Assembly (NCBI GenBank): GCA_032207245.1
Contig: CM063510.1
Coordinates: 155,952,448-156,016,447, forward strand
Reading direction: 5' to 3'
DNA: 64,000 nucleotides
From: Pardosa pseudoannulata
Lineage: Eukaryota > Arthropoda > Arachnida > Araneae > Lycosidae
In this document: in pieces, positions 26,261 to 37,339 of the stretch
How positions within the stretch are numbered: the stretch's first letter is position 1
How the letters are laid out: each line of letters starts with the position of its first letter
Notes under the pieces: generated by a model
Databases searched by the model: none
Told to the model about the DNA's origin: nothing
What the model saw: the letters and a program-made list of their open reading frames with translations, nothing else
Translations under genes and position numbers: made by a program

Positions 26261-26586
26261 TGTATATTTTTAAACATCTATATATACTGTATATCTATAA
26301 ATATACATACACAGATGTATAGATAATATATAAAATATTCATTGTTTGAATGTATGAGTATGTATATGCATACGTATTTATATATTAAGAATGTGTATAT
26401 ATGGGTACATATCTACACATTTGTTAAATGTTATTTCACACCTTAACATTTTTATTGAAAGAAATAATAATTTTTAAAAAATCTCAGAAATATACCGAGG
26501 GAAGATGACAGAAATATAATATTACACTATAACCAATATTATCAGACTAAATATGTAATTTTTAATCCAAAAATTTCTACCTTTAT

Positions 26587-27000
26587 CCTCTTCACTACCA
26601 GTCGAGGTCCACATATGTAGACCTCGACTCTTTCGTCTGAAAAATAATCCTGTTGAATAAAATGGTAGTTAACAACTTAGGTACACATGCGAGGATGTCT
26701 AAGCTTCTGACTGATACCAATAAATTGCAGCAGTAATCAGAAGTTCTTCTGGAATATTTGTTATTCTGAAGCAATTCGTAAGAAATTGCGTGCTCGTAAA
26801 AATAATTAAATTTCATTTGTTTTTAATGGTTTTTAAGTCCTATAATTAATGTGTTCTAATTGAAAATTGTTTAAAATTTGTGTTAAAATAGATTTTAGAT
26901 TTAAACGTGCATTTTGTGCATTTGAGAGGGATACTTATATAGGTCCACGTAGGAAAAAAATTATATGTATGCAATTTTTATATAGCTGGTAGTGAAGAGG
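26587..27000. mobile_element. piggyBac-like MITE with TTAT flanks, 414 bp
   Basis: Perfect 15-bp terminal inverted repeats, CCTCTTCACTACCAG (26587-26601 region) and CTGGTAGTGAAGAGG (ending 27000), are flanked on both sides by TTAT (26583-26586 and 27001-27004). A 30-base palindrome at 26600-26629 (arms AGTCGAGGTC / GACCTCGACT, centre ACATATGT) abuts the left repeat. Its layout of 4-bp flank, short inverted repeat and palindrome matches the two TTAA elements in this window, which is why I call it piggyBac-like despite the unusual tetramer. The 73-codon minus-strand frame inside it is unassigned. Confidence 0.75.
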
Positions 27001-27110
27001 TTATAGAGAGTATGGTATCGCACCGTAGTTACACGAAAATGGATCGGAAAAGTTTTTTACGGATTTCCTTATATCACTTACGAAAATATTCATTTATTTT
27101 GTTTTTCCGG

Positions 27111-27170
27111 ATGCGTGGTGTGCTACGGTCTACTTGTTTTGCTACACGAAAACTAATGAGACCAGAACAC
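27111..27170 (+). repeat. First copy of a 60-bp dispersed repeat
   Basis: Shares CTACGGTCTACTTGTTTTGC / CTACACGAAAACTAATGAGA with the segment at 28117-28176. Roughly three quarters of positions match by eye. Confidence 0.7.
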
Positions 27171-28116
27171 ACTAGTTAACTAAACCAACAAAATCCTCTA
27201 TTCTTTAAACTCTTTCTCTTTTTTTTTCTCACTTATTCTTGTAATATCAGGGGTTGTGCTTGTCCCGAAAATCCAGAAATCATTGAAAAAAAATTCCCTA
27301 AAATATATTTATCCATATGTTATTTATGAAGTAAATCCTGATATTCTGTTGATTTTCACATCAATGACAGATTCTTTACGTTTCATCTCGCTAATCTTCG
27401 AAGCAGTCATTTTAAAGTATTAAAAAAAATTTCAGTAACACTTCTGTATGTAACTTTGCCACTTTATTACTCTTCCCTGAGAGGGGAAGTTTTTTTTAAC
27501 TAATTTTAATGGGCGAATGTTATGAAAAAATTAAAAAATGAATAAATAAACAAAAAATAATAAATAAACAAATCTTCCTGTGAAAAGTTTATAATTGTTA
27601 AAATTTTTAAAACTAAATTCCTACTTATTTAATTTATTAGGAATTTGTTCTCCTGCCAAATAAATTGAGTTTAGTATTAGCGTTTCTTCATATTTAAAAA
27701 TTATTCAACTTGGTCATTTCAAAATTGTGTTTTAATTTTTTTACTTTCAATCACTTGTTAAATTTTAGTTTGGTGTACTTCAAACTATTTTGAATGTAAA
27801 TGGGTAAAATTACAACAGATGTAGTGTATATTTTTAAATTAGGTTCTGAAATTTTTTAAGTGTATTCTGAAATTTCTTTTGTACTTAGTACAACCTGTGT
27901 AATATTTTCTACGGAGAATGCCCTTAGAAATCAAGTTTTAATAATACTTACAACAATATTTTTTTTCTTTGGAGTAAAAGTTATTGTTAAGAATATATTT
28001 GTAATATTATTAATATTGTTAATAATGTAATATAGCAAATTCTAATTAAAAAAAAATGAGAAATTGTTTCTTTTTTCCATCTGGGCCCAAATCCGAAAGC
28101 TGGAATGGTTGGTCAG
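27171..28116. other. Gene-free A+T-rich DNA
   Basis: Nothing recognisable. Confidence 0.4.
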
Positions 28117-28176
28117 AGGATTTGGTGCTTTACGGTCTACTTTTTGGCTACACGAGGACTGATGAGACCAGTACTT
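28117..28176 (+). repeat. Second copy of the 60-bp dispersed repeat
   Basis: TTACGGTCTACTTTTTGGCT followed by ACACGAGGACTGATGAGACC aligns with 27111-27170, in the same orientation and about 1 kb away. The surrounding 28080-28240 is less A+T-rich. The repeat may be a fragment of a larger transposon or gene duplicate. Confidence 0.7.
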
Positions 28177-28425
28177 ACTACTTAAAGAAAATTCTGAACG
28201 GCTAAGGACGCGCCGAAAACTCGTAGGTTTTTCGGTTTGGAAACACTTGAGTGATTTCTTATATGCATAAACACACACACTTGCCCACATATATTTATAA
28301 ATACATTTACATGAATGAATTTATATCAGTGCACATGTACAAGCATATATTTGTTTGTGCATATATATAAATACACATGCATCTAACATGACAAGAATTA
28401 TATAAGGATGTATATGCATGTCTAA

Positions 28426-28571
<146 letters not shown>

Positions 28572-28969
28572 TCCTAGTTTCTGATGTGATTGCGGCAAAG
28601 CGTGTCAATAGGTTTGTATTAATAACGCCTTCATTTGTGCAAATAAATTTCGAAACATTCGTTGTGTTTGCGTGTTTTGTGTCTGTTGACATTTGCCTCT
28701 TTTCGAACAAACAGAACGCGAAGTTTCCGTTCTCGTGTCTATTAAGTCAATAACTTGTATAAACAATCCCAATTTCAGAAGAAGAATGCTATGATTCTTA
28801 GATGCATATCAGCTTGTGTTATGTATGAAATTTCGACAATTGTATCGCTTAAAGTGTACGTCTATAAAAGTATGTAGAAATCATTTATGTTTGTGGCAGT
28901 AAACATATAATTCATGCATACGCACGTTTATTTGAAGAAATTACACATATAATATGCATGGTGCTTATA

Positions 28970-29025
28970 TATATACATACATGTGTGTTTGTGCGTGCAT
29001 GTATATGCAAGTATGTGTATGTATG

Positions 29026-29088
<63 letters not shown>

Positions 29089-29174
29089 GTATGTATATGT
29101 ATGTATGTAATGTATCTCTATATGTGTGTGTATGTGTGTATATATATATATACACATATGTATGTATGTGTATG

Positions 29175-29206
<32 letters not shown>

Positions 29207-29272
29207 ATATGTATATATATATATAATATGTATATATATATATATATGTATGTATATATGTATATGAATGAG
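28970..29272. repeat. (TATG)n/(TA)n microsatellite
   Basis: TATG and TGTG units surround a ~55-base pure TA core (29029-29083). Frames on both strands are repeat translations. Confidence 0.93.
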
Positions 29273-29309
29273 AGAGATATGAAAAGTGATCAGTATAACC
29301 ACTAAAGTC

Positions 29310-29480
29310 AGTATTTCTTAGGTAGGTCAGTATTTTTAGTATTTCGTCAATAAAATTAGTATTTGATGATTTTTTTTTTGCTTGTGGTTGTATTTTATTC
29401 AAATATTTTAATTTGCTTTATTCTTATAAAATGAATTTAAAATGAGGGCAAAATGGTTAGCAACTAAAAAAATTTTGGAA
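29310..29480 (+). repeat. Dispersed repeat, partner at 59330-59490
   Basis: The order GTCAGTATTTTTAGTATTTC, TTGATGATTTT, TATTCAAATATTTTAATTTG, CTTTATT and GGGCAAAATGGTTAGCAACT is also found near 59330-59460 (TTGAATATTTTAATTTTG, GGGCAAGATTGGGAGCAACT). Class unknown. Confidence 0.65.
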
Positions 29481-29550
29481 AAGTTTTTCTGATGGATAGC
29501 ATAGTTGATTTGGCAGAAAGAAAAATTAATATAACGTTACTAGTAGCAAT

Positions 29551-29637
29551 TATGGAAAAAAAAAAAAAACAAAAAAAAACAAAAAAAAAAAAAAAAACCA
29601 TAAAAAAAAAAAAAAAAAAATAAAAAAAAAAAAAAAC
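29551..29637. repeat. A-rich homopolymer tract
   Basis: About 85 bases that are almost entirely A, broken only by isolated C, CC or T. It could be the degenerate tail of a retroposed sequence, but no body with RNA or retrotransposon features precedes it. Confidence 0.9.
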
Positions 29638-29682
29638 GGTCACGTTTATTTTTTCTGTTAATGTGAGGACTATTTTTTTTTC

Positions 29683-29766
29683 TTAATCCCTTACCTGTGT
29701 ACTCGAACTCAGTTCAGGCAATTCAAACGCGCCCATTTTTGGAATGCCCGGACTCAGTTCGAGCAA
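29683..29766. repeat. Imperfect inverted repeat beside TTAA, possible piggyBac-like end
   Basis: TTAA at 29683-29686 is followed by TCCCTTACCTGTGTAC and then a hairpin. The arms are TCGAACTCAGTTCAGGCA (29703-29720) and TGCCCGGACTCAGTTCGA (29745-29762), with 15 of 18 positions paired. The layout matches the TTAA, short end and palindrome plan of the other MITEs here. The opposite end was not found. Confidence 0.45.
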
Positions 29767-30815
29767 GAGAAATAACGGCATTTTAATTCCATGAAGCTCG
29801 AAATCGTTTCGTATATTGTATAATAATTAATTTGCCATTTTCCCATCACATAGATACTTTCCCGCGAAAAGTGCGGCAGTTTCGTGCCATTTGTCGCCAT
29901 TTCTCGGATACTGTAAAAGATTTGTTAAATTCAAAGGAATCTGAGGGACATGGGATTCATGACACTTCATATATATAATAATATTGTTGTGTTAGTTTAT
30001 TATATTTATCCAAGAAATTATGTAGTTTGATTTTTTTTCTGAAATTCGAGCAAAAATGACTGCATTTCGCTAACATTTCCCATGTGTGTGAAAATATTGA
30101 AAATAGTAGTTATTTCGTTTAATTTTTTTTTTTCAAAAATAATCTATTTTTAATATTTTGGTAATAATAATGAACAAAATTAAAGAAATTTTTTTCTATT
30201 TTAACACGATTTTCTCAAATATATTCCTTAGCCAAGGTGTTAAAATTATTATTTTTTTATTTCAAATTTCTTTCTATTCTGAGAGGACATCACCCGAGAC
30301 AAAAATTCCTCCATTTTGAGGTATTCCCATTCCTTGCGACACTTTGAGGCGCTAAAATGTCGCTCAAAATCTGGAATGTTTACGATCGGAGCTCGATCTT
30401 TTGTCTTTAATTTTTAAAGCGACTCCTCACTATTTTTCTGGGATTTTGTTGAGAGAAAGATGGATGTTACGAAGCGCTTTTATTTGTTAATTATTAATAA
30501 TTTTTAAGGCCATTTTTTTCTCAGTATTGTCACATTAAAATATGTTTTGAATTCAGAATGACTTAGAAAATAAATTTATTAAATTAATACGTCATATTAA
30601 TGTGGTTTTAATTTCCTTTCAGGTGGGAAGTTTCCTGACAACCGCCCATTGCGTGCTATTAAACAGTAGGATATTTTATACTTCTTGTTCTTTTTTATCT
30701 TGTACTACATAATATTTAAAATGACTATTTTGCTACAGTTATAAAAAGAAACTATGTGTATTTATATATATAAGTGTGTGTGTAATCGTAATTGTATGAA
30801 CTTTACACACACACA
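29767..30815. other. Gene-free DNA
   Basis: No recognisable element. Somewhat less A+T-rich around 30280-30430. Confidence 0.4.
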
Positions 30816-30819
30816 TATA

Positions 30820-31278
30820 ATAGATGACCCGACAGACGTTGTCCTATTTTAACTCAGTAAATCAAAAAATTATAAAAAGTTTTTAAATAAATTATAAAAT
30901 GGACCATTTTCATGGAAAAGTAAGGAAAAAATAGTTAAAATTACTTCACGTCACCACGCGTTCAGTCATCACAAACGTAATTAGATTAAATTAAAATTCC
31001 CACATCGCCTGTACGGGAATTCGATCGCGGGACTTCTCTTACTGAAGCCCGTTGCGCTGACCACTGCGCCACAGATACGTTGGCAGTGAAGGGTTTCGAG
31101 CGGCATTATAATAATCTCAATAAGCATGCAATTCTGGATTTTTAATAAAAAGTAATGTCTATCGGATCAAATTGTGAATCTAAACCATTCTTGAATCAAC
31201 TTAATTACATACACAAAATTTCATCAAAATCAGTCCAGCCGTTTAGGAGGAGTTCTATTACAAACACACGGGCAGAAG

Positions 31279-31283
<5 letters not shown>
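30820..31283 (-). mobile_element. Interspersed repeat with tRNA-like promoter (SINE-like)
   Basis: The repeat begins near GATGACCCGACAGACGTTGT and ends CAGCCGTTTAGGAGGAGTTC followed by ACAAACACACGGGCAGAAGA and a TA microsatellite. On the minus strand at 31009-31080 it holds a tRNA-like segment: box A TGGCGCAGTGG (31061-31071) and box B GATCGAATTCC (31016-31026), with a stem such as GCTTC...GAAGT between them. This tRNA-like core inside a longer repeat with these flanks is a common arthropod interspersed repeat type, as far as I recall. It is not a functional tRNA gene, because the acceptor stem does not close well. Confidence 0.65.

Positions 31284-31332
<49 letters not shown>
31284..31332. 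repeat. (TA)n microsatellite tail
   Basis: Follows directly on the repeat end GAAGAATTT, consistent with a TA tail of the element. Confidence 0.9.
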
Positions 31333-31334
<2 letters not shown>

Positions 31335-31587
31335 ACATATGAATCTCCAAATTACATAAATTTAAATATATAAATATTAGAAAGTATATTTTTCTATTAA
31401 ATAAAGAAAAATGAATCCAATTAACGAAGTATTATAAATGAGAGAATTTGACTTCATGTTGTTATCCAAAGATAACTTTAATGTTAAAAACCATTTCATG
31501 AAGTCAAGACTTTATTACTTTTGTTTGTTATTTCTAAATGTATTGGTAAATTGTAAATCGAATGAAGAGTTAGCTTATTAGAGCATA

Positions 31588-32710
31588 CCTGCCACTCTTG
31601 CGGATTATTCTTAAAATTTACACTTTTTGGTTTAATTTTATGGATTTACGGATAGACCGATAATTTTTACACATTAATTTTTAATTTCAGCAGACATGTA
31701 CCAATTGGTAAAAAGGTATATAAATAACCTTCTGTGGCATCACTATACAGTTTGCATAGCTATATCGATTAACGAATGCGGCATTCCCGGATTATTGTAT
31801 TTTAATTGTATATTTAAGCAATTAGTTAATTACGAAGGATTGTACAAAATACGAGACCACATAAAGGAGGGATAATCTTAATATTGTACTTTGATTGTGT
31901 ATTTATGCTGCTAATTAATTGCGAAGAATTTTACAAAATAAAGGACCACATAAGTGAGGCATAACCTGGATATTTTAGCTAGTAGTTAATTGAAAAGGAT
32001 TTTACAAAATGAGATCACGACATACAGGAGGCATAACCTATATATTATATTTTTATTATATTTAGGTTATTATTAGGTTATATTTAAGCTAGTAGTTAAT
32101 TGCGAATGATTTTACAAAATAAGAGACCACACAAATGAGGCATAACCTGGATATTATATTTTGATTGTATATTTAAGCTAGTAGTTAATTGCGAATGATT
32201 TTACAAAATAAAAGACCACACAAATGAGGCATAACCTGGATATTATATTTTGATTGTATATTGTATTTTGATTGGATTTAAAATAGTAGTTAATTTCACA
32301 AAAATTAACTTTACAAAATTAAATTAATTTTTTGTAAAATTAATTGTAATTAATTTTACAAAATGAAAGACCACACAAATGAGGCATAACCTGGATATTA
32401 TATTTTGATTGTATATTTAAGTGGCTAGTAGTTAATTGTGAAGGATTTTACAAAATAAAACACCACACAAATGAAAATAATCTAATCTTATTTATTAAAA
32501 TTCCAGTAAGTGTAATCAAATTCAGTATAATGATCTCTCTCCATTACTTATTTGGTAGATATCTATTTTAAAATAAGTTAATTTTGTGTTTTTCTAGATC
32601 AAATTTAATTGAAAAAAATTAAGTAATGTTTTATTATATCTAATGAATGCATAAAGATTTTATTAATTAAAATTTTTCTATGATAGAAAAAAACTGTAAA
32701 AGTTGTGAGG
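31588..32710 (+). mobile_element. Copy B of the unclassified CCTGCCAACTTTTACGG family, expanded
   Basis: Starts CCTGCCACTCTTGCGGATTA and continues TTGGTTTAATTTTATGGATT and CGGATAGACCGATAATTTTT. It ends near AAAAGTTGTGAGG at 32710. Relative to other copies the middle is expanded by a minisatellite (31850-32470). Flanking bases show no clear target duplication. Confidence 0.65.
31850..32470 (+). repeat. Minisatellite inside copy B, ~6-7 units of ~76-110 bp
   Basis: The unit contains GAGGCATAACCTGGATATTA, TTTTGATTGTATATTTAAGC, TAGTAGTTAATTGCGAATGA and TTTTACAAAATAAAAGACCA. GGCATAACC recurs near 31955, 32030, 32138, 32227 and 32382. A hairpin formed by TTTACAAAA and TTTTGTAAA lies at about 32312-32343. 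The same sequence occurs once in copies C, D and E, so the array grew inside this copy. Confidence 0.85.
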
Positions 32711-33604
32711 TATGTAATATTAAAAAAAAACGTTATAATCTTAAAAAGTATCTGTATTGAATGAATGAAAATGAATCCAATGAACGAAGGGTTATGTAAG
32801 GAAGAAATTGACTTCCTGTTTTTGTCTTCTTTTCTTCGTTCTAAACTAACCTTAATTGTCTAGACGTTTATTAATTTGTTTTAAATTAAATTTTTTTGAA
32901 AAATTTTGTTCCTTACGACTTTTATAGATTATTGCGTAATTTTTACCTAACATTCCTAGTATGCTTGAAAGTAAATGTATTTCGACTTAAAATTAATTAA
33001 GTTTAATAAAATTAATTAAAATAAATTAAACTTCGGTTTCATTTGCGATGTTAAGAATAAGTTTAATTTTGGAAAGCTCAAATTTTTAGGAAAGCTCGAT
33101 GTAAATTATGAACGTTTTCTATAAACTAGCTGTTCGGTGAATTAAAAAGGTGTTATCCAAATATGTTTAAAGCAAATTAAGCTTCGGTTTCATTTACGTT
33201 ATTAAGAATTAATTTAATTTTAGACCAAAATTTATGTAAACTCGGTGTACATTATAAAAATTTCCTATAAACTAGCAATTCAATGAATTAAAAAATGAAT
33301 CCAAATATGTTCAAAATATTTAATTTATTATAGTTTTTTATTGGTTTTAAAGCAAAATTAGGCGATATGATTGAAAATCAAAGGCGTAAGAAGGATTTCA
33401 AGAAGTAATAAAAAATATATAACATTAAATTTTTAAGTAATATATCATCCAATTTTTATAAAGAAGTTTAATTTTATTACTTTAATGATTATTTGATATA
33501 CATCTAAATTAAATATTACATTTGTATTCGTAGATGTGCAACGAGAATTTTTCTATACGGAAGGGCACCCACCAACTCATACCTCAAAATTACTATTGAC
33601 AACT
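32711..33604. other. Gene-free A+T-rich DNA with a short direct repeat
   Basis: AAACTTCGGTTTCATTTGCG near 33028 and AAGCTTCGGTTTCATTTACG near 33179 head two ~150-bp related segments (33000-33150 and 33155-33300) that share CTATAAACTAGC. This is a probable old tandem duplication. Confidence 0.5.
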
Positions 33605-34545
33605 CAGGGCCATAACTAGGGTGTGGCAAAGGTGGCATCTGCCATGGGCCATACAGTTCTATGAGCGACACACCATGAAGAAAATGGGGTCCGAAAGAGA
33701 ACAATTCGCCCCGAATAGAAATAAGGAATAGTTGAAAAATATTTTTTTTTTTTTACAAAAGCCAATGTGTTTATAAATGATTTTTTAATGAATTTTCTTA
33801 ATTTTTAAAATGTTTTTAGAGACTAAATTTATTATGTATTCTTACAAAAAATTACCAAACACTCCTAATATGCCTTAATACAAACCCGGGTATTCATTTT
33901 AAATTTTAAAGTTACTAAAACTAAATTTAAATTTCAAAATTCACCAATTTTCTATGAAAATTCAATGCTAAATTAAAAAAAAATTCAACTCAGAAAAGCT
34001 ATTTAGTTTATTAGCAAAATAATACCTGTAAATAGTTTAAAAATATTTTTAAGTATTAGTAAGGTAAAAATAGAAGCCCCAGTGGCGTTGAGGTAGCGCT
34101 TCGCGTTTCCCACGCCACAGGTCCGAGGTTCGATCCCCGGGCTGGGTAAGGTTGACTCAGCCTTTCATCATTTCAGTGGGTAGATGAACTGAGGACCAAG
34201 TGTGCTTGGGAACTAAACACTGGGGGTTCTGCGTAAGGCTAACCACCTAACTGGAACATATGCTTAGCACCCCAGGGCCCTTGGTCTAGAAAACGGAGAT
34301 AGGCACCGTAGGCCCTGGCCCCTTAGGAGCTGTTGCGCCGAGGAGTTTAGTTTTTTAATAAGGTAAAAATAGAAGAAAAATGAAAAATTAATGTACATTT
34401 TAAGAATTAACGTAGTTTTTTGCGAGTTTATTCTGAGTAAATGGTAGAAAAAAATCCTGTTTACATATTTTCTCGCTATATATGGTGGTAACGGCGCAGA
34501 CCAGTTTTTTGCCACAGGGCGTTAAAAGACCTAGTTACAGCCCTG
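33605..34545. mobile_element. hAT-like element with CAGGGCYRTAACTAGG ends
   Basis: Left end CAGGGCCATAACTAGG (33605-33620) and right end CCTAGTTACAGCCCTG (34530-34545) are inverted repeats, matching at 14 of 16. Further in, TGGCAAAGGTGGCATC and GCCACAGGGCG-type GC-rich stretches lie near both ends. CAGGG ends suit hAT. The 8-bp flanks (TGACAACT and CTGAAACC) do not match, so either the target duplication has decayed or one boundary is off. A full SINE (34077-34359) is inserted inside. No transposase frame is present. Confidence 0.6.
34077..34359 (+). mobile_element. Full-length tRNA-derived SINE with perfect 16-bp target duplication
   Basis: AAGGTAAAAATAGAAG occurs at 34061-34076 and again at 34360-34375, exactly flanking the 283-bp insert. 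The head is tRNA-like, with box A TGGCGTTGAGG (34083-34093) and box B GGTTCGATCCC (34127-34137), and CCCAG/CTGGG could form the acceptor stem. The body follows (GTTGACTCAGCCTTTCATC, TTCAGTGGGTAGATGAACTG, CTTGGGAACTAAACACTGGG), and the tail is TTTAGTTTTTTAAT rather than poly(A). The 'CCTTTCATC..TTCAG.GGGT.GAT.AA.TGAG.ACC' body resembles conserved central domains of several metazoan SINE superfamilies. It would be transcribed by RNA polymerase III and copied by a LINE enzyme in trans. An intact duplication suggests a recent insertion. A truncated relative is at 50255-50420. Confidence 0.9.
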
Positions 34546-35054
34546 CTGAAACCCTTACGTTTATGATATATGTACACAACAATTCTTATAGAGGTATTAA
34601 CCACCCACTCCCCCTTCGCTACACCACTAATATATTTAATAATTTAAGAAAACGATTTTCTGTGTTCATTTTCCTTTTGAAATACCTTTATAAAGATAAA
34701 AAGTAAACAAAGCGTGTTTGCTAATAGCATTTTTTTTTCATAAATCACTTTCGAATAATTTTTAGTAGGAACTATGACAGCACAATTTTTTTATAAATTT
34801 TCTTTGACTTCCCAGAACGTCAGGCATTTCATCTCCGATATGCTCTCAAGAGAAAAAAATTTTAAATTTTAAAGCAATACTGACCTATATATATGTTCTA
34901 GTAGATTTCCTCCGATTTTAGGATTCTTCCACTAAAATATTTTTATAAATGAAAGAATGATCGTCTAAAGTCTAACTAATATCTTATGATTTTATTGACA
35001 ATGACGTATTTCGAATTTAATGCACTTACACCCCTTTCAAAGAAAACGGCTCAT
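34546..35054. other. Gene-free A+T-rich DNA
   Basis: Nothing recognisable. Confidence 0.4.
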
Positions 35055-35114
35055 ATATGTATATATGTATGTATTATGTATTTAAGTATGTATGTATATA
35101 TGCATGTATATGTA

Positions 35115-35165
<51 letters not shown>

Positions 35166-35274
35166 TAATGTATGTATGCATGTTTGTATATATATATTAT
35201 ATATATTATATATAAATATATATGCATATATATGTATGTGTATATATATATATGTATGTATGTATATATGTGTA

Positions 35275-35305
<31 letters not shown>

Positions 35306-35378
35306 GTATATATATATGTATGTATGTATGTATGTGTATATATATATGTATGTATGTATGTGTATATATATATGTATG

Positions 35379-35409
<31 letters not shown>

Positions 35410-35457
35410 GTATATATGTATGTATGTGTATTTATATATGCATGTATATATGTATGC

Positions 35458-35491
<34 letters not shown>

Positions 35492-35494
35492 GTA

Positions 35495-35525
<31 letters not shown>

Positions 35526-35712
35526 GTAAATGTGTATATATATATATATGCATGTATATATGTATGCATATATATATATTATATATATATATATATAAAT
35601 ATATATATATAATATATATATATATGTATGTATATATATATACACACACACACACACATTATATATATGTTTATGTTATATATTTATGTATATACATACA
35701 TATATATATAAT
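35055..35712. repeat. Large (TATG)n/(TA)n microsatellite block
   Basis: About 650 bp of alternating TA and TATG runs, with several blocks of three to five TATG units separated by TATATATA. Frames up to 191 codons on both strands are repeat translations of Tyr/Ile/Met/Val/Cys or Tyr/Ile/His/Thr. Confidence 0.96.
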
Positions 35713-36389
35713 AAATAAATTCTGTAGTATTGTAAAGAAGAATGTTTAAGAGATAACTTCTTTGTTCCTAAATTCCTATTTAATCCCAAATTGCATTTGT
35801 CCTAAAATGAAGAGTACTCTTTGAAAATTGTGATGAAGATGGAACATTGACTGTAGTTTTGGAAACTACTGCAGTATTTTACTCTTGACAAATGTAGTTC
35901 AATGTTCTTATTTTCGATTTTTTATCAGCTAGCCGATGACTATAATTTTACAATTATCGTATTTTTGTACATATGCAATCAGATGTTTCATCGTACCACC
36001 CAGTCACAAAGAATACCTAAAGAGAAAACTGATATTTTATAAATATTGAATTTTAAAAAAATACATAAAGTAAGAGATAAATTTAATAATAAAAGTAAAA
36101 TGTTCATTGCGTAACAAAATTCTAAATATACTCAAAAAATTTGAATATTGAATTTATTTCGTATATCATACATAACTATAATATTATAATGTTAATTATT
36201 TTTTCTTTACTTATATTGATTAATACATTTTTCATATACATGTAAAGTACTAATTTCAAAACTGAGCAGCTTTCAGTAATACTCGTTATATACATACATT
36301 TATTATTTAGTAATGTATTTATGGGTATAAAACTTTTTCTAAAGTTATTCAGTATAACTCAAAAATATGCACATAATATATACGTATGT
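35713..36389. other. Gene-free A+T-rich DNA
   Basis: Nothing recognisable. Confidence 0.4.
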
Positions 36390-37260
36390 ATGTGTGTAAT
36401 ACATAATAATCTATTACACATTCATTAACTATGAAACATACATGTTCATTAATGCACGTATTAATTTCTAAACGCTTGAATGTATAATCATATATGATCG
36501 TGCATATATAATTATTAAGAACATTTATAATTTTTATTTCAGTAGAACAGGTTCCACAGTCATTGAACCAAACCATAAAATATGTGTATGTGTATGTTTA
36601 TAGTTATTGAATGCATTATACTATATGTTTATATATGTAATTTTTCAATAACACATTCAATCATTATGGAGTATACATGCTCATTAATAATTACATGTAA
36701 TTTTCTGAAAATGCTTCTATAACTAATAATAGCCCATAAATTATGAACATTTATACATATCTGTGCGCATATTAGGTTACAGAGTCATCGTATATGACTA
36801 CAAAATATATGTATAATATTTAAACCCAATACCTGTATGCATGCATGTATAGAATAATTAATGAATGAATACATCATAATACACTTATGTATACAATAAA
36901 ACAAATATTAGTTTTAACTTTTATAAATGTTAATAATTATATATATTCGCACACATTATGTGTATACAATATGTGCGTGTGTAAACAATTGTGTATTTTT
37001 TAATCTTTATAAAAATATATATTTGTATACATTTAAATGTGAACAAAATATTTGGTTCCAGAATCATTGTATACAATCCAAAAATTATGAACGTTTATAT
37101 AAATGTATTATATAGGATAATTAATGAACGTATTAATACATATATTATACTATGCATTATGCAATATATATTAAACTATATATATTATACTTATACATTA
37201 TACTAAATGTTCATTAATTATGAAATCCTTCCTAATTCTTTATATATTCAGTGATAATAG
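36390..37260 (+). repeat. Degenerate tandem repeat, ~250-290 bp units
   Basis: Three to four weakly similar units share ATTCATTAACTATGAAACAT / ATTCAATCATTATGGAGTAT, GTTCATTAATGCACGTATTA and GGTTCCACAGTCATTGAA / GGTTACAGAGTCATCGTA / GGTTCCAGAATCATTGTA, then ATGAACATTTATA. Spacing varies and boundaries are uncertain. Confidence 0.55.
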
Positions 37261-37339
37261 TGTATATTTATATGAGTGCATGTATGTCTGATTATACAGG
37301 TATACATAATTGTTAATGAGAGTGTGTACATCTACACCC

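Noticed and set aside
29551..29637. Poly(A) tail of a processed pseudogene
   Set aside because: No gene-like or retrotransposon body precedes it and no target duplication is visible.
31009..31080. Possible tRNA gene on the minus strand
   Set aside because: A and B boxes are present but the acceptor stem does not close, and it lies inside a known-looking interspersed repeat.
34077..34150. Possible tRNA gene on the plus strand
   Set aside because: The tRNA-like head is part of a 283-bp SINE flanked by a perfect target duplication.
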